A stretch of DNA of 62,841 nt. It comes from Endozoicomonas sp. SESOKO1 (GTDB lineage: Bacteria; Pseudomonadota; Gammaproteobacteria; Pseudomonadales; Endozoicomonadaceae). The notes beneath the pieces were generated by a model, which was given only the letters and a program-made list of their open reading frames with translations, did not search any database and was not told the origin of the DNA. Below, in pieces: positions 10,711 through 20,148 of the stretch. Numbering within the stretch: position 1 is the first letter of the stretch; every line of letters starts with the position of its first letter. The stretch is from positions 1-62,841 of the forward strand of contig NZ_JAHHPP010000055.1 of NCBI RefSeq assembly GCF_024606265.1, given 5' to 3'. The translations under genes were made by a program, and so were the position numbers.

Positions 10711-13399
10711 TATCATTATTCCTTGCCAGGTCCCAGCCACTCTCTGACTGATAGAGATGCCCGGTTTCAGCCACCAGGGGCAAAATTTCAAGCCACTTAA
10801 GGCTGAGTCGCCGTTGTTTCAATTCCGTAATGGGTGTTTGCCATTGGGGTGGGATCAGTGCTTCTGCCTTGCGCCACTCCCCTTCCGGCAGACGAATCTG
10901 GCTCAGCGCCCAGGCATGGTCCGGGTTTTCATTCGCAACCCAGGGCTGCAGGTCACCGTTGCCATCTACTTTAGCGAGTACAACCGTCACGGTTTCAATG
11001 TCATTCAAACGGGTGGGAATCCGGGTATCCTCATCCCAGCCATTGGCCGCCCCGCCACTGCCCCAGGTGTAACCCTGCTGCAAATCAAGACAGTTAAAAT
11101 GCCCCATACTGGTTCTGGCCCGGTCATTGGCTACCGCTACTGAGGAAGCCTGCTGCAAAACCTCCGGTATACACTCCTGAACATCTTTGCCATAAACACT
11201 CTCTATCAAGTGCCGTGCATCTTCCGGCATGGAGAATCCCTGGTCTTGCAGCATAACCCCGGCCGTTAACCAAAGCTGGCCCACATTAGCGTAAACAGCC
11301 TGACTACCCGGCAACAGGGTCCTTAACCAGTGTTCACTGTCTATCTTGTCGGGGTCAGGGGATAACAGATAGAGCACCGGTGCAGGCCGCTGATCCTTTA
11401 CACCGGCAACACTGCCGCTGGCGTTACGAATATGCCGTTGCAACCGTCCGGCTCGCTGGATCAGCAAATCCACCGGCGCCAGATCTGAAATCATCACGTC
11501 AAAATCCAGGTCCAGACTCTGTTCGACTACCTGAGTGGCTATCAATATCTGTCCTGTGCGCTGTTCACCTTCTGAATATTTGCCAAACCGGTTAAGAACA
11601 TCGCTTTCAATAACCTGACGGTCATAAACGGTAAAACGACTATGGAACAGGCTTAACCGATCGCTTGTCAGAGATTTCTCTTGCTGCAACTGGTTATAGG
11701 CACTCCTGGCATCCCGGACAGTATTGCGAATCCAGCAGATGGATTGTCCGGCCTGTGCCGTTTTCCTGATAAGTTCAAGGGCTTCTGCTTCACTGGCCAG
11801 ACGTTTGACCTTTACGGTACGTTTGACACTGGACCTGGTGGCTATCACCTTTTCCTGCAACCCCTGGTCACAGCAATAAGTAGCCAGAGGGTAGCCCTCC
11901 TCCTGCAAAGCGGGCGCAGCAAAGCCCCGGCCTTTTAGATAAGCCGCTACCAGTTCAGAACGAAATTCCAGGGGTAGGGTTGCCGACAGCAGAACTATGC
12001 TTCCGCCCTGGGCAGCATGAGCCTGCAGTAAACTGATGAGAAGTTGTCGCATATAGGGATCGTAGGCATGCACCTCGTCTACCAGCAGGACTTTATTCCC
12101 CAGCCCCAGCATTCTCAGGGACTGATGTCGTGCAGGCAAAACCGCCAGTAACGCCTGGTCAATGGTACCGACACCCACATCGGCTAGCAGCGCTTTCTTG
12201 CGGCTATCTGCCAGCCACTGATGGCAATAGGCGCTGGCGGATAAATCATCCGGCTGATAACTTTTATCCGGTTTGTGCTGATCAATCCCGATGGATGACT
12301 GGAAAGCCCCTGATAATTGACTGGCACCATGAGCCAGTACCAGCGAGGGTTTAGCCCCCTTCTGAAACAGAGCTTGATAGCTATTGGCCAACCGCTGATA
12401 CATACCATTGGCAGTGGCCATGGTAGGCAGACCAACATACAAGCCATCCGCCAGGCCCGCCGCCATCAAACGATGAACCAGCACCATGGCCGCTTCGGTT
12501 TTCCCCGCCCCGGTTACATCCTCAAGAATAAATAGATGAGGGCTGTCGCCCAGATCAATGACCTCAGCAAATTCCTGCAGGGGGGTGGCCTCATGGATAA
12601 AATCAAATTGCTGTCTGATGGATGTAAAGGGATTTACCATTCCGGGTTGCAAGGCAGAGCCAGATACCACTTTTTCCGCAGCAGGCAAGGCATAACTCTG
12701 CCAATAATCCTGCAAAGGCATCGGTCGTTCTTGATAGCCAAATACCGATTGATCAGACCCCAGCCAGTCTGCAAGCACCGCAACACCAGCCAATTGCCAG
12801 GACACTTTTTTAAAGACCTTTTTATCAATGGAAGTTAACGGTGAAAAATCCGGTTGCCAATAGCTGACAATGTTCCGGACGAATGCTTCTGCAGCGGGGA
12901 TATCCTCCTCAGGGTTCAGGCAGGTTCTGACAATTCGGTCTTTGCGTGGAGGCTGGCCATGATGGCCACAAACGACTTCCAGCCAGGGGCTGATCGCCCT
13001 TGGTATTTTTCTATCGGGAAACAGATCAGCCAGGCGCGTGGATAATTCTTTCTGCCACAGTAAGTAACCCAGGGAATCATGGCGGGTATCGTATTTGCGC
13101 TGGGGTTCTGCAGGCACCAGGTCGAGGGAAAGGTTGGGTGCCAGGTTCTGGAACCCCCGGCAGAATTTGCCGATATCATGAAGCATCAGGCAGAAACAGA
13201 AAAATGTCTGTAACCACTGCGGCTGAACCGATAGCTGCCGGGCCAGTTGTCGGCATAATGGCTTGCCCGGGTTTAGCAATAACCAGCCTGTAGCGGCCAC
13301 ATCAAGCGAGTGATATGCCAGCAGATGGTAAGTTTTTCTCGCAAGACTACCGGCAGTTTCAGTACCGCGAGCCTTCCCCCAGTAACGAAAGAAATCCAT
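10697..13399 (-). CDS. cas3: Cas3 helicase-nuclease, type I-E
   Basis: 900 aa, full length (E. coli 888). An N-terminal HD nuclease domain shows His30 and His74-Asp75 (LHDIGKF) and CGHHGQPP near 145. An SF2 helicase follows: Walker A TGAGKT (296-301), DEVH (441-444), SAT (472-474) and the later QRAGR motif VI. It is recruited to R-loops by CasA and degrades target DNA. It is the first gene of the cas operon. A GGAGG lies unusually close (1 nt) to the ATG, but no better start is visible. The 5' flank (13,400-13,607) holds the divergent promoters for cas3 and the ankyrin gene. Confidence 0.97.
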   Translation of the reverse strand: MDFFRYWGKARGTETAGSLARKTYHLLAYHSLDVAATGWLLLNPGKPLCRQLARQLSVQPQWLQTFFCFCLMLHDIGKFCRGFQNLAPNLSLDLVPAEPQRKYDTRHDSLGYLLWQKELSTRLADLFPDRKIPRAISPWLEVVCGHHGQPPRKDRIVRTCLNPEEDIPAAEAFVRNIVSYWQPDFSPLTSIDKKVFKKVSWQLAGVAVLADWLGSDQSVFGYQERPMPLQDYWQSYALPAAEKVVSGSALQPGMVNPFTSIRQQFDFIHEATPLQEFAEVIDLGDSPHLFILEDVTGAGKTEAAMVLVHRLMAAGLADGLYVGLPTMATANGMYQRLANSYQALFQKGAKPSLVLAHGASQLSGAFQSSIGIDQHKPDKSYQPDDLSASAYCHQWLADSRKKALLADVGVGTIDQALLAVLPARHQSLRMLGLGNKVLLVDEVHAYDPYMRQLLISLLQAHAAQGGSIVLLSATLPLEFRSELVAAYLKGRGFAAPALQEEGYPLATYCCDQGLQEKVIATRSSVKRTVKVKRLASEAEALELIRKTAQAGQSICWIRNTVRDARSAYNQLQQEKSLTSDRLSLFHSRFTVYDRQVIESDVLNRFGKYSEGEQRTGQILIATQVVEQSLDLDFDVMISDLAPVDLLIQRAGRLQRHIRNASGSVAGVKDQRPAPVLYLLSPDPDKIDSEHWLRTLLPGSQAVYANVGQLWLTAGVMLQDQGFSMPEDARHLIESVYGKDVQECIPEVLQQASSVAVANDRARTSMGHFNCLDLQQGYTWGSGGAANGWDEDTRIPTRLNDIETVTVVLAKVDGNGDLQPWVANENPDHAWALSQIRLPEGEWRKAEALIPPQWQTPITELKQRRLSLKWLEILPLVAETGHLYQSESGWDLARNNDNESD

Positions 13400-13607
13400 T
13401 CCTCCAAACCTTATAAGACTATAACTGGTTAGCTGAGTATATTGAGATGCCGGGGAAATAATATGACCAGAATCAACAAATGATTATCCCCGATTCTGTC
13501 TTCAATTATTCCGTTACCGTGTTATTTCGAGGCGGATAGCCGGAACCTTTTTCCGGGGTGATTGCTCTAAGAACTTTGGGACATATTGAGACTGATGGTA
13601 AGTTACC

Positions 13608-15761
13608 ATGCAACCACTTAATGCCAGGGGTTATCCTGGCTTGCCGCCAGCCGGTGCTGTTGAAATCCCGGGGACTTCTAATGCAGTGGACGACACTGCT
13701 CCATCGACGTATACAAAACAGATTCCCTGTAACTCTGCCCCTGACGATCTGGTAACAGCCGATAGCACTGGATTCCCGCCGTCCAATGGTCGCAAACGGT
13801 CTGTAGCGGTGCAATCCGTAGTCAGGACCGACGGTCTGGCTGATACCAGCAACAATAATGGCGTGGGCGAACACGGTACCGGCGCTGCCAGCGTCCCCTC
13901 ACTGAATTGCGCAGTTGAGTGGGGGAATATCAAGATGGTGGCGTGGCTGCTGGAAAATGGTGCCGAGGTTAATGGCAGCAACGAAAGATTGCCCAAGCGG
14001 CCTGCCTGCCAGTCCACCGCCACTCAGGGGCTTACGCCATTGAGCCGGGCAGCCGTAGGTGGGTCAGTTGACATGGCGAGGTTGCTGTTGGAGTCCGGGG
14101 CACATGTTGACCACTGCGGTTCCGGGGGCTTGACGCCACTGGCTACGGCTGCTGGCCGGGGTAACATCAAACTGATGCAGCTGTTGCTTGATTACCGGGC
14201 AAACGTGAATGGCAATACCATTGGCTTGCGAACTCCCCTGACCCAGGCTGCCAGGTGGGGACAGGTTGGGGCGATAAGCCTGCTGCTGGAATATGGCGCG
14301 GATATTCACCCCCATGCCCGCAAAGGGAAAATACTGCGGCCCAGGGCTGGCTGGCAGCGATATGACGCGTATATATACTACTATGCCCACGCAGCGGAAT
14401 CACCACTGTCCCAGGCTGCCAAGCAAGGGCAGGTTGAGTCAATAAGGGTGTTGCTGGCCCATGGCGCGGATATTCACAGCAATGCCCGGGGGGGGGAAAC
14501 ACCACTGTCTCAGGCTGCCCGGCGGGGACAGATTGACGCGATAAGCCTGTTGCTGGCCCATGGCGCGGATATTCACAGCCATGCCCATGGACTGGAAACG
14601 CCCCTGACTCAGGCGGCAAAATATGGGCAGGTTGAAGCGATAAGCCTGTTGCTGGAGCACGGTGCGGATATTCACAGCCATGCCCGCGGAAAAGAAACAC
14701 CCCTGACTCAGGCAGCAAAATATGGGCAGGTTAAAGCAATAAGCCTGTTATTGAAGCATGGTGCGGATATTCACAGCCATGCCCGCGGAGAGGAAACGCC
14801 CCTGACTCAGGCGGCAGAGTATGGACAGGTTGGGGCGATAAGACTGCTGCTGAATGGGGGAGCCGAGGTTAATAGCCATACGTCCGGAAAGGGGACTCCA
14901 CTGTGGCAGGCTGCGGTCAGGGGATATACTGAGATTGCCCGGCTGCTGCTGAGTTATGGAGCCAACATTCACAGCTGTGACAAAAGCTATTTCCAATGGA
15001 ATTCCCTGAGCAAAGCGGTCATGCATGGGCATGTTCACGTTGTCAAGCTGTTGTTGGAACATGGTGCACAATGGCAAGGCCCCCGGGAAGGTCTGCTGAG
15101 ATTGGCTGTTGAAGAAGGCTGCATCGAGATCGTGAAATTGCTGTTGAAGCATAATGCAGGTGACGTAAACCGCCTTAACGACCGAATATTTCCACCACTG
15201 TCAGGGGCCGTCGCCAAGTGTGATATTGTGTTAGTGAAACTTCTGTTGCAATCGGGAGCTGATCCTGATGGCAGTACTTTTGATGGCAGTCACCTCACTC
15301 CTCTGGCCATTGCGGCCCAATACGGGCAAATTGAAATTGTCGAACTGCTGTTGCAATCGGGGGCCGATGTTCACGGCAAGAAAGCCGGGCAGCTTACGCC
15401 CTTGACGCAGGCGGCAACAGAAGGGCATGACCAGGTGGTGGAGTTATTGTTGCGGCATGAGGCAGATGTTCATAGCCGTGACACTGGTAAAGGTACCCCC
15501 CTGTTCTGGGCCAACAAATGCGGGTTTTATGAAGCTGCTGCTGTACTGCTCTACCACGGCGGCTGTCCTCAAAGGAGCCTGGCACCGGATATTATTCGCA
15601 CAGTCACTCAGGAATTAGGCTTCAACCCTCTGAAAAAGCCTCTGGAAAAGCCTCTCAGGCTGCAAATTTTGTGCAAGAGGAGGCTGAAGGATGTGTTTGA
15701 TAAACAAACAATGTCTTCTTTCGACTTGCCTTATTTGTTGAAAAATGAACTTCTGAAATAA
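13608..15761 (+). CDS. Ankyrin-repeat protein (717 aa)
   Basis: After about 95 low-complexity residues without signal peptide, some 14-16 ankyrin repeats of 33 aa run to about residue 660 (consensus ETPLTQAAKYGQVxAISLLLxH then GADIHSHARG), and a short basic tail follows. The central copies (14,400-14,860) are near-identical at DNA level with a 99-bp period, indicating recent tandem duplication. Ankyrin arrays bind proteins; in host-associated bacteria they are often secreted into the host, but no secretion signal can be seen here. It is transcribed divergently from cas3 and is 4 nt upstream of a second ankyrin gene. The exact function is unknown. Confidence 0.9.
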   Translation: MQPLNARGYPGLPPAGAVEIPGTSNAVDDTAPSTYTKQIPCNSAPDDLVTADSTGFPPSNGRKRSVAVQSVVRTDGLADTSNNNGVGEHGTGAASVPSLNCAVEWGNIKMVAWLLENGAEVNGSNERLPKRPACQSTATQGLTPLSRAAVGGSVDMARLLLESGAHVDHCGSGGLTPLATAAGRGNIKLMQLLLDYRANVNGNTIGLRTPLTQAARWGQVGAISLLLEYGADIHPHARKGKILRPRAGWQRYDAYIYYYAHAAESPLSQAAKQGQVESIRVLLAHGADIHSNARGGETPLSQAARRGQIDAISLLLAHGADIHSHAHGLETPLTQAAKYGQVEAISLLLEHGADIHSHARGKETPLTQAAKYGQVKAISLLLKHGADIHSHARGEETPLTQAAEYGQVGAIRLLLNGGAEVNSHTSGKGTPLWQAAVRGYTEIARLLLSYGANIHSCDKSYFQWNSLSKAVMHGHVHVVKLLLEHGAQWQGPREGLLRLAVEEGCIEIVKLLLKHNAGDVNRLNDRIFPPLSGAVAKCDIVLVKLLLQSGADPDGSTFDGSHLTPLAIAAQYGQIEIVELLLQSGADVHGKKAGQLTPLTQAATEGHDQVVELLLRHEADVHSRDTGKGTPLFWANKCGFYEAAAVLLYHGGCPQRSLAPDIIRTVTQELGFNPLKKPLEKPLRLQILCKRRLKDVFDKQTMSSFDLPYLLKNELLK

Positions 15762-15765
15762 ACGT

Positions 15766-16809
15766 ATGAATGGTATCAGCAATACGCCAGCAATCAGTAT
15801 TAATAATCCCGCCAGCCATAGCCCTTTACCCGGCACTAGCCCCACCCCTGACCGGACAGAGCTGGATGACAGTCCCTGTAACCAGACCGTAAAAGGGAAG
15901 CGTAAAATTACCGTTAGGGACAAACTGAACCTGGTCATGGCTGCCAGATCCGGACACTTTAAAGATGTAGCGCAGCTACTGCACAAAGGCGTGGACATTC
16001 ACAAAGAATGCTATTTGCGATATCAGGATTCCCCGTTGAAAGTGGCTGTGAAACATCGGCGTTTCAAGATCATGGAGTTGTTGCTGGAGCATGGGGCAAA
16101 CCCTGACGATCATGCCGCTGGTGCCAAAACGCCGTTGAGATCTGTCTTTCGGAAAAGGCCCATCAGTAACAAGATTATTGAGATGCTACTTAAATTCGGA
16201 GCGCATCCTGACGCTCGGGTCTGCGGATGCGCCACCCCGTTGTATGTGGCTGCCTCGGGTGGACATCTCAATGCGATAAAGCTATTGCTGCAGTACGGGG
16301 CAGACGTTAACGGCAACAACTCGGGCATGCAAACACCACTGTACATCGCGGTGAGAAATGGAAGGATCAGGATCGCGAAGTTGTTGCTGGAATGCGGGGC
16401 GGACGTTAACGGCAAGTCACTCGGTTTATCCACCCCACTGTCTATTGCTGTGCAATCCGGGTGTTTAAGAAGGGTGAAATTGTTGTTGGATCACCATGCG
16501 GATGTTAACAGCATTGATGCCCGCCAGGTGACCACGCTTGAGTTAGCTGCCTGGCAAAATCGGGTCGATATGGCCTTTGAATTGCTCAGGCGTGGTGCCC
16601 TCGCGCATAACGACCAGACCAGGAAGCTGGTCAAAAAAGTTATCCGTAAATATAAGATAAACCCGGAAACTACACCGCTGTCGCTTAAAGGTTCAAGTCT
16701 GCGGGTGATTGGGAAACATCTCAATGGCCGCAATCCGAAAAACCTGCCTTTGCCTGAGTGCAGTCTGCGGGAGCTGAGATTACAGAACCAGGGCAAGATA
16801 TTCCCGTGA
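15766..16809 (+). CDS. Ankyrin-repeat protein (347 aa)
   Basis: 347 aa with about six ankyrin repeats between residues ~50 and 285 (for example TPLYVAASGGHLNAIKLLLQ and GADVNGNNSGMQTPLYIAV), flanked by a Ser/Pro-rich N-terminus and a basic C-terminus. The start is 4 nt after the stop of the upstream ankyrin gene, with no strong ribosome binding site, so translation is probably coupled. Near residues 280-340 the sequence resembles the C-terminal part of larger ankyrin proteins but has no recognised domain. It is likely a protein-binding host-interaction factor, which is inference. Confidence 0.88.
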   Translation: MNGISNTPAISINNPASHSPLPGTSPTPDRTELDDSPCNQTVKGKRKITVRDKLNLVMAARSGHFKDVAQLLHKGVDIHKECYLRYQDSPLKVAVKHRRFKIMELLLEHGANPDDHAAGAKTPLRSVFRKRPISNKIIEMLLKFGAHPDARVCGCATPLYVAASGGHLNAIKLLLQYGADVNGNNSGMQTPLYIAVRNGRIRIAKLLLECGADVNGKSLGLSTPLSIAVQSGCLRRVKLLLDHHADVNSIDARQVTTLELAAWQNRVDMAFELLRRGALAHNDQTRKLVKKVIRKYKINPETTPLSLKGSSLRVIGKHLNGRNPKNLPLPECSLRELRLQNQGKIFP

Positions 16810-16931
16810 ATCCGCCCTGACTATTCTTTCTTCTAAAAGCTCCTCTCCAACACAAACAATTCAATACAGATATGACAAGTGCTTTCCGGGCACTTTGTAA
16901 CCATTTGAAAGACGACGGGTATAGACTGGCT

Positions 16932-17642
16932 CTACACTAACCGACACCAGGATGGAGGCGGAGGGCGTTTGGCGGCCGAATATTTTTTATTTTTTTCCAG
17001 CATGTTTTTCCAATATGGTACATCAGCCTTCAGCCAGTTGCCTTCTTCATGGGAAGGGGTTCTTAGCTCAATGCCCACTGCGGCCATCGTATCAAGCTTC
17101 ATGTGCCAGAGTTCGGGGTAGTGTCTTGCGGGTGCACAGATACCGATCCATGGATCAATAATTACGGCCTGGTCATTCCAATCGTTAAAATTATCAGGGA
17201 ACAACCCCTCTACGCTGGGCTCCTGGTCCATTACCACAAAGCAATGACTATTCGGCCAGAGGGAAACACGGTAGTAAATCAGTGGACCGGGTTGTTGTGA
17301 CAGAAAATAACGAACAAGATTGCTTTTTTCGCCACAGTTACCCACCTTAACTTTTTTAACTTCTGAGATATATTCTTCGAAGTTGTATTTTTTTCTTTTC
17401 TGTCGTGATGCATGGATGATGTCATCGACCTCATCTGCATCAGGCAGGCTGGGTGTCCAGGGTTTTATAGCACGTAAATGACCAACCCCAATATTACCAG
17501 AGCCTAAAGATGTATGGGCATTGGCAAAACGCAGAGCGGCTTGCGCAATGCCTGGTTGTTGAGGAGCTGCTCCGCTGACCCGCTCATGAACGTACTGGGA
17601 TTGTACGAGGTTCTGGAGAGAAGCGGAACGCTGTATGGGCAT
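16932..17642 (-). CDS. Putative papain/transglutaminase-like Cys-His-Asp protein
   Basis: 236 aa from the ATG preceded by AGGAG (MPIQRSASLQNL); the frame is open 17 codons further. A candidate catalytic triad is ordered as in papain-like folds: Cys103 in VGNCGEKSNLV, His133 in NSHCFVVMDQ and Asp163 in IIDPWIG. The C-terminus is Pro-rich (RPPPPSW). No signal peptide or membrane segment is visible. Such compact Cys-His-Asp proteins include bacterial effector proteases and glutamine deamidases, but no specific family was recognised. Neighbouring ankyrin genes support, but do not prove, a host-directed role. Confidence 0.6.
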   Translation of the reverse strand: MPIQRSASLQNLVQSQYVHERVSGAAPQQPGIAQAALRFANAHTSLGSGNIGVGHLRAIKPWTPSLPDADEVDDIIHASRQKRKKYNFEEYISEVKKVKVGNCGEKSNLVRYFLSQQPGPLIYYRVSLWPNSHCFVVMDQEPSVEGLFPDNFNDWNDQAVIIDPWIGICAPARHYPELWHMKLDTMAAVGIELRTPSHEEGNWLKADVPYWKNMLEKNKKYSAAKRPPPPSWCRLV

Positions 17643-17728
17643 GAAAACGACTCCTGGTTTTAGGGCCTGCAAGAAACAGGGCTGAAAAGCCACTCTCTAC
17701 ACACAATCGGACTTTCAAGCAGGCACCT

Positions 17729-17768
17729 CGTTCCCACGCGACCCACAGGGCCTGAAAGCGTGGGAACG
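17729..17768. repeat. Perfect 11-bp inverted repeat (REP-like or terminator)
   Basis: CGTTCCCACGC at 17729-17739 pairs with GCGTGGGAACG at 17758-17768 across an 18-nt loop. It sits 12 bp past the fumarase stop and lacks a T-run on that side, so it looks more like a REP-type element than a classical terminator, though it may stabilise or end the fumarase mRNA. Confidence 0.6.
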
Positions 17769-17780
17769 TGGCTGTATGGC

Positions 17781-19301
17781 CTATTTAACCTCCAGCACCT
17801 GCTCCTCGATTTTCTTTTTCCAGATCTGCGGGCCGCTCTGGTGAACCGATTCGCCACGACAGTCTACGGCTACGGTCACCGGCATATCTTCCACTTCAAA
17901 TTCGTAGATCGCTTCCATGCCCAGTTCAGGAAAGGCCAGTACTTCCGCCTTTTTCACCGCCTGGGAGACCAGGTAAGCGGCACCACCGACGGCGATCAGG
18001 TAGACAGACTCATTATCTTTGATGGCTTCAATGGCTGCCGGACCACGCTCTGCCTTACCGATCATACCGGCAAGGCCGGTGCTCTCCAGCATGGTGCGGG
18101 TAAACTTGTCCATACGGGTTGAGGTGGTTGGGCCAGCCGGGCCAACCGCTTCATCACGCACAGGGTCAACGGGACCTACGTAATAGATAAAGCGCCCTTT
18201 CAGGTCAACCGGCAGTTCTTCGCCTTTTGCGATCATATCCACCATGCGTTTATGGGCGGCATCCCGACCGGTCAGAATCTTGCCAGACAGTAGAACGGTA
18301 TCCCCTGGCTGCCAGCTTTTGATCTCATCATGGGTCAGATTGTCCACATTGACCTTGCGTACCCCTTCGCCCATATCCAGGCTGACTTCCGGGTAGTCAT
18401 CAATATTCGGTGCTTTCTGGAATACCGGGCCATTGCCGTTCAAGGTAAAGTGGGCATGGCGGGTGGCGGCACAGTTGGGGATCATGGCCACAGGCAGGGA
18501 AGCCGCATGGGTTGGGTAATCCTTGATCTTGATATCCAGCACGGTGGTCAGACCACCCAGGCCCTGGGCACCAATGCCCAGTTTGTTCACTTCATCCATA
18601 ATCTCCAGGCGCAACTCTTCCACCCGGTTCTGTGGGCCACGCTCACGAAGCTCATGAATATCGATGGGTTCCATCAGGGCTTCCTTGGCCATCAGCATGG
18701 CTTTTTCAGCGGTGCCACCAATACCGATACCCAACATGCCCGGAGGACACCAGCCGGCACCCATGGTCGGTACGGTCTTTTTCACCCACTCAACAATGCT
18801 GTCGGATGGGTTGAGCATGACCATTTTGGATTTGTTTTCCGAGCCACCGCCTTTGGCCGCCAGCTCCACTTCAACGGTGTCGCCCGGCACCAGGGTCATA
18901 TGGATAACCGCTGGCGTATTGTCTTTGGTGTTTATACGGGCACCGGCAGGATCGGCAAGGACGGAAGCACGCAGTACGTTGTCCGGATGGGTATAGGCCC
19001 GGCGAACGCCTTCGTTGATCAAGTCTTCAATGGATCGATCTGTATCAAAACGTACGTTCATGCCGACGCGGACAAAGACCGTAACGATACCGGTATCCTG
19101 ACAGATAGGACGCTTGCCCATCGCGCACATTCTGGAGTTCACCAGAATCTGGGCCATGGCATCTTTCGCCGCCTTCGACTCTTCTTTCTGGTAGGCTTGA
19201 TAGACCGCATCAATAAAATCAATGGGATGATAGTAAGAAATAAACTGCAGTGCGTCCGCCACACTCAGAATTAAATCATCTTCCCGAATAACAACACTCA
19301 T
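17781..19301 (-). CDS. fumA: Class I fumarate hydratase (iron-sulfur, FumA/B type)
   Basis: 506 aa. It interconverts fumarate and malate in the TCA cycle using an oxygen-sensitive 4Fe-4S cluster. The three cluster cysteines are visible at about Cys67 (RPICQDTG), Cys185 (GAGWCPPGML) and Cys277 (NCAATRHAHF). The C-terminal beta domain (from about residue 330, LSGKILTGRDAAHKR) is present, so this is the fused single-chain form. It stands alone between orphan genes. A tartrate dehydratase of the same superfamily is less likely because of overall length and motif agreement with fumarases. Confidence 0.95.
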   Translation of the reverse strand: MSVVIREDDLILSVADALQFISYYHPIDFIDAVYQAYQKEESKAAKDAMAQILVNSRMCAMGKRPICQDTGIVTVFVRVGMNVRFDTDRSIEDLINEGVRRAYTHPDNVLRASVLADPAGARINTKDNTPAVIHMTLVPGDTVEVELAAKGGGSENKSKMVMLNPSDSIVEWVKKTVPTMGAGWCPPGMLGIGIGGTAEKAMLMAKEALMEPIDIHELRERGPQNRVEELRLEIMDEVNKLGIGAQGLGGLTTVLDIKIKDYPTHAASLPVAMIPNCAATRHAHFTLNGNGPVFQKAPNIDDYPEVSLDMGEGVRKVNVDNLTHDEIKSWQPGDTVLLSGKILTGRDAAHKRMVDMIAKGEELPVDLKGRFIYYVGPVDPVRDEAVGPAGPTTSTRMDKFTRTMLESTGLAGMIGKAERGPAAIEAIKDNESVYLIAVGGAAYLVSQAVKKAEVLAFPELGMEAIYEFEVEDMPVTVAVDCRGESVHQSGPQIWKKKIEEQVLEVK

Positions 19302-19604
19302 TGGTTTTTCACCCCTTGTCCTACAATTTTATTTCGCAATCTGAACTTGCCGGTTTGAAGCTGTTCAATAAGCTGAGAGCATCACTCTTATTGGCACAAT
19401 CATTAACAGCAGCTAAAGTCAATCCTCATTATTGGGCGGGAATTATACCAATGCCCAAAGCCAATAACATTGATAAACCTCATCAGGGGTCAAGTTTTCG
19501 CAAAAAGATCAGGGTTCAACTTTGGCTCAACTGGTAATATCAAGTGCAGGTTATAAACTTGCACAGCAACTTCACTGAGCATAACAACGGACAGGAGTTT
19601 TTCC
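19302..19604. other. Intergenic region without recognised feature
   Basis: The region lies between two divergent genes and should hold both promoters. I see no convincing -35/-10 pair. Two imperfect copies of a short motif occur near 19,487 and 19,512 (CAGGGGTCAAGTTTT and CAGGGTTCAACTTTGG). Confidence 0.5.
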
Positions 19605-20147
19605 GTGCCGAAGATTCAGTTTCAGGGCAACAGTTACCCGATGGATGAGAACGAGAACCTTCTGGATGGATTACTGCGCCAGAACGCCAAGGCACCCTAT
19701 TCCTGTCGGGCCGGAGTGTGTCACTCCTGCATGCTTCGGGTGACGGCAGGATCCACACCTGCACAAGCCCAGTCATTACTAACCACAGAGCAAATCAATA
19801 GAGGGTATATTCTCGCCTGTCAGACCAGGGTAACCGGTGATCTCAGCCTGGCATTGCCTACCCGGGATGAAGTGCCCGGTATTCTTACCGAACTGGTATC
19901 ACTCAGCTCAACGGAAGTCATCATCAAATTATCCACCCGCCTGCCCTTCGACGTTGCTATTGGCGAGCATATTACTCTGGTATCGAACGAAGGCCTTGAG
20001 GCTACTTATCCAGTTTCCGGCATTGACAGTGATTCACAGACACTGGAGTGCACGATTGTTCGTTCCGCAGGCGGCAGCCCATTCTGTGTCTGGATTCATT
20101 CCGAGGCAAGGGCAGGCGACCGCCTGATGGTGATCAAGAATGGGTGA
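19605..20147 (+). CDS. 2Fe-2S ferredoxin domain protein, reductase-like but short
   Basis: 180 aa with a GTG start placed by AGGAG 8 nt upstream. Residues 1-85 are a plant-type ferredoxin domain with ligands in CRAGVCHSC and a fourth Cys in LACQTRV. Residues 90-180 look like the FAD-binding beta-barrel of ferredoxin-NADP reductase-type oxidoreductases, but the protein stops before any NAD-binding domain; intact family members are about 330-350 aa. It is therefore a natural short electron carrier or a truncated reductase. The stop is 1 nt from the convergent neighbour's end, and no missing domain follows. Confidence 0.75.
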   Translation: MPKIQFQGNSYPMDENENLLDGLLRQNAKAPYSCRAGVCHSCMLRVTAGSTPAQAQSLLTTEQINRGYILACQTRVTGDLSLALPTRDEVPGILTELVSLSSTEVIIKLSTRLPFDVAIGEHITLVSNEGLEATYPVSGIDSDSQTLECTIVRSAGGSPFCVWIHSEARAGDRLMVIKNG

Positions 20148-20148
20148 C

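Noticed and set aside
18330-19274. 314-codon plus-strand frame
   Set aside because: Antisense shadow of the fumarase gene, which has full family motifs on the minus strand.
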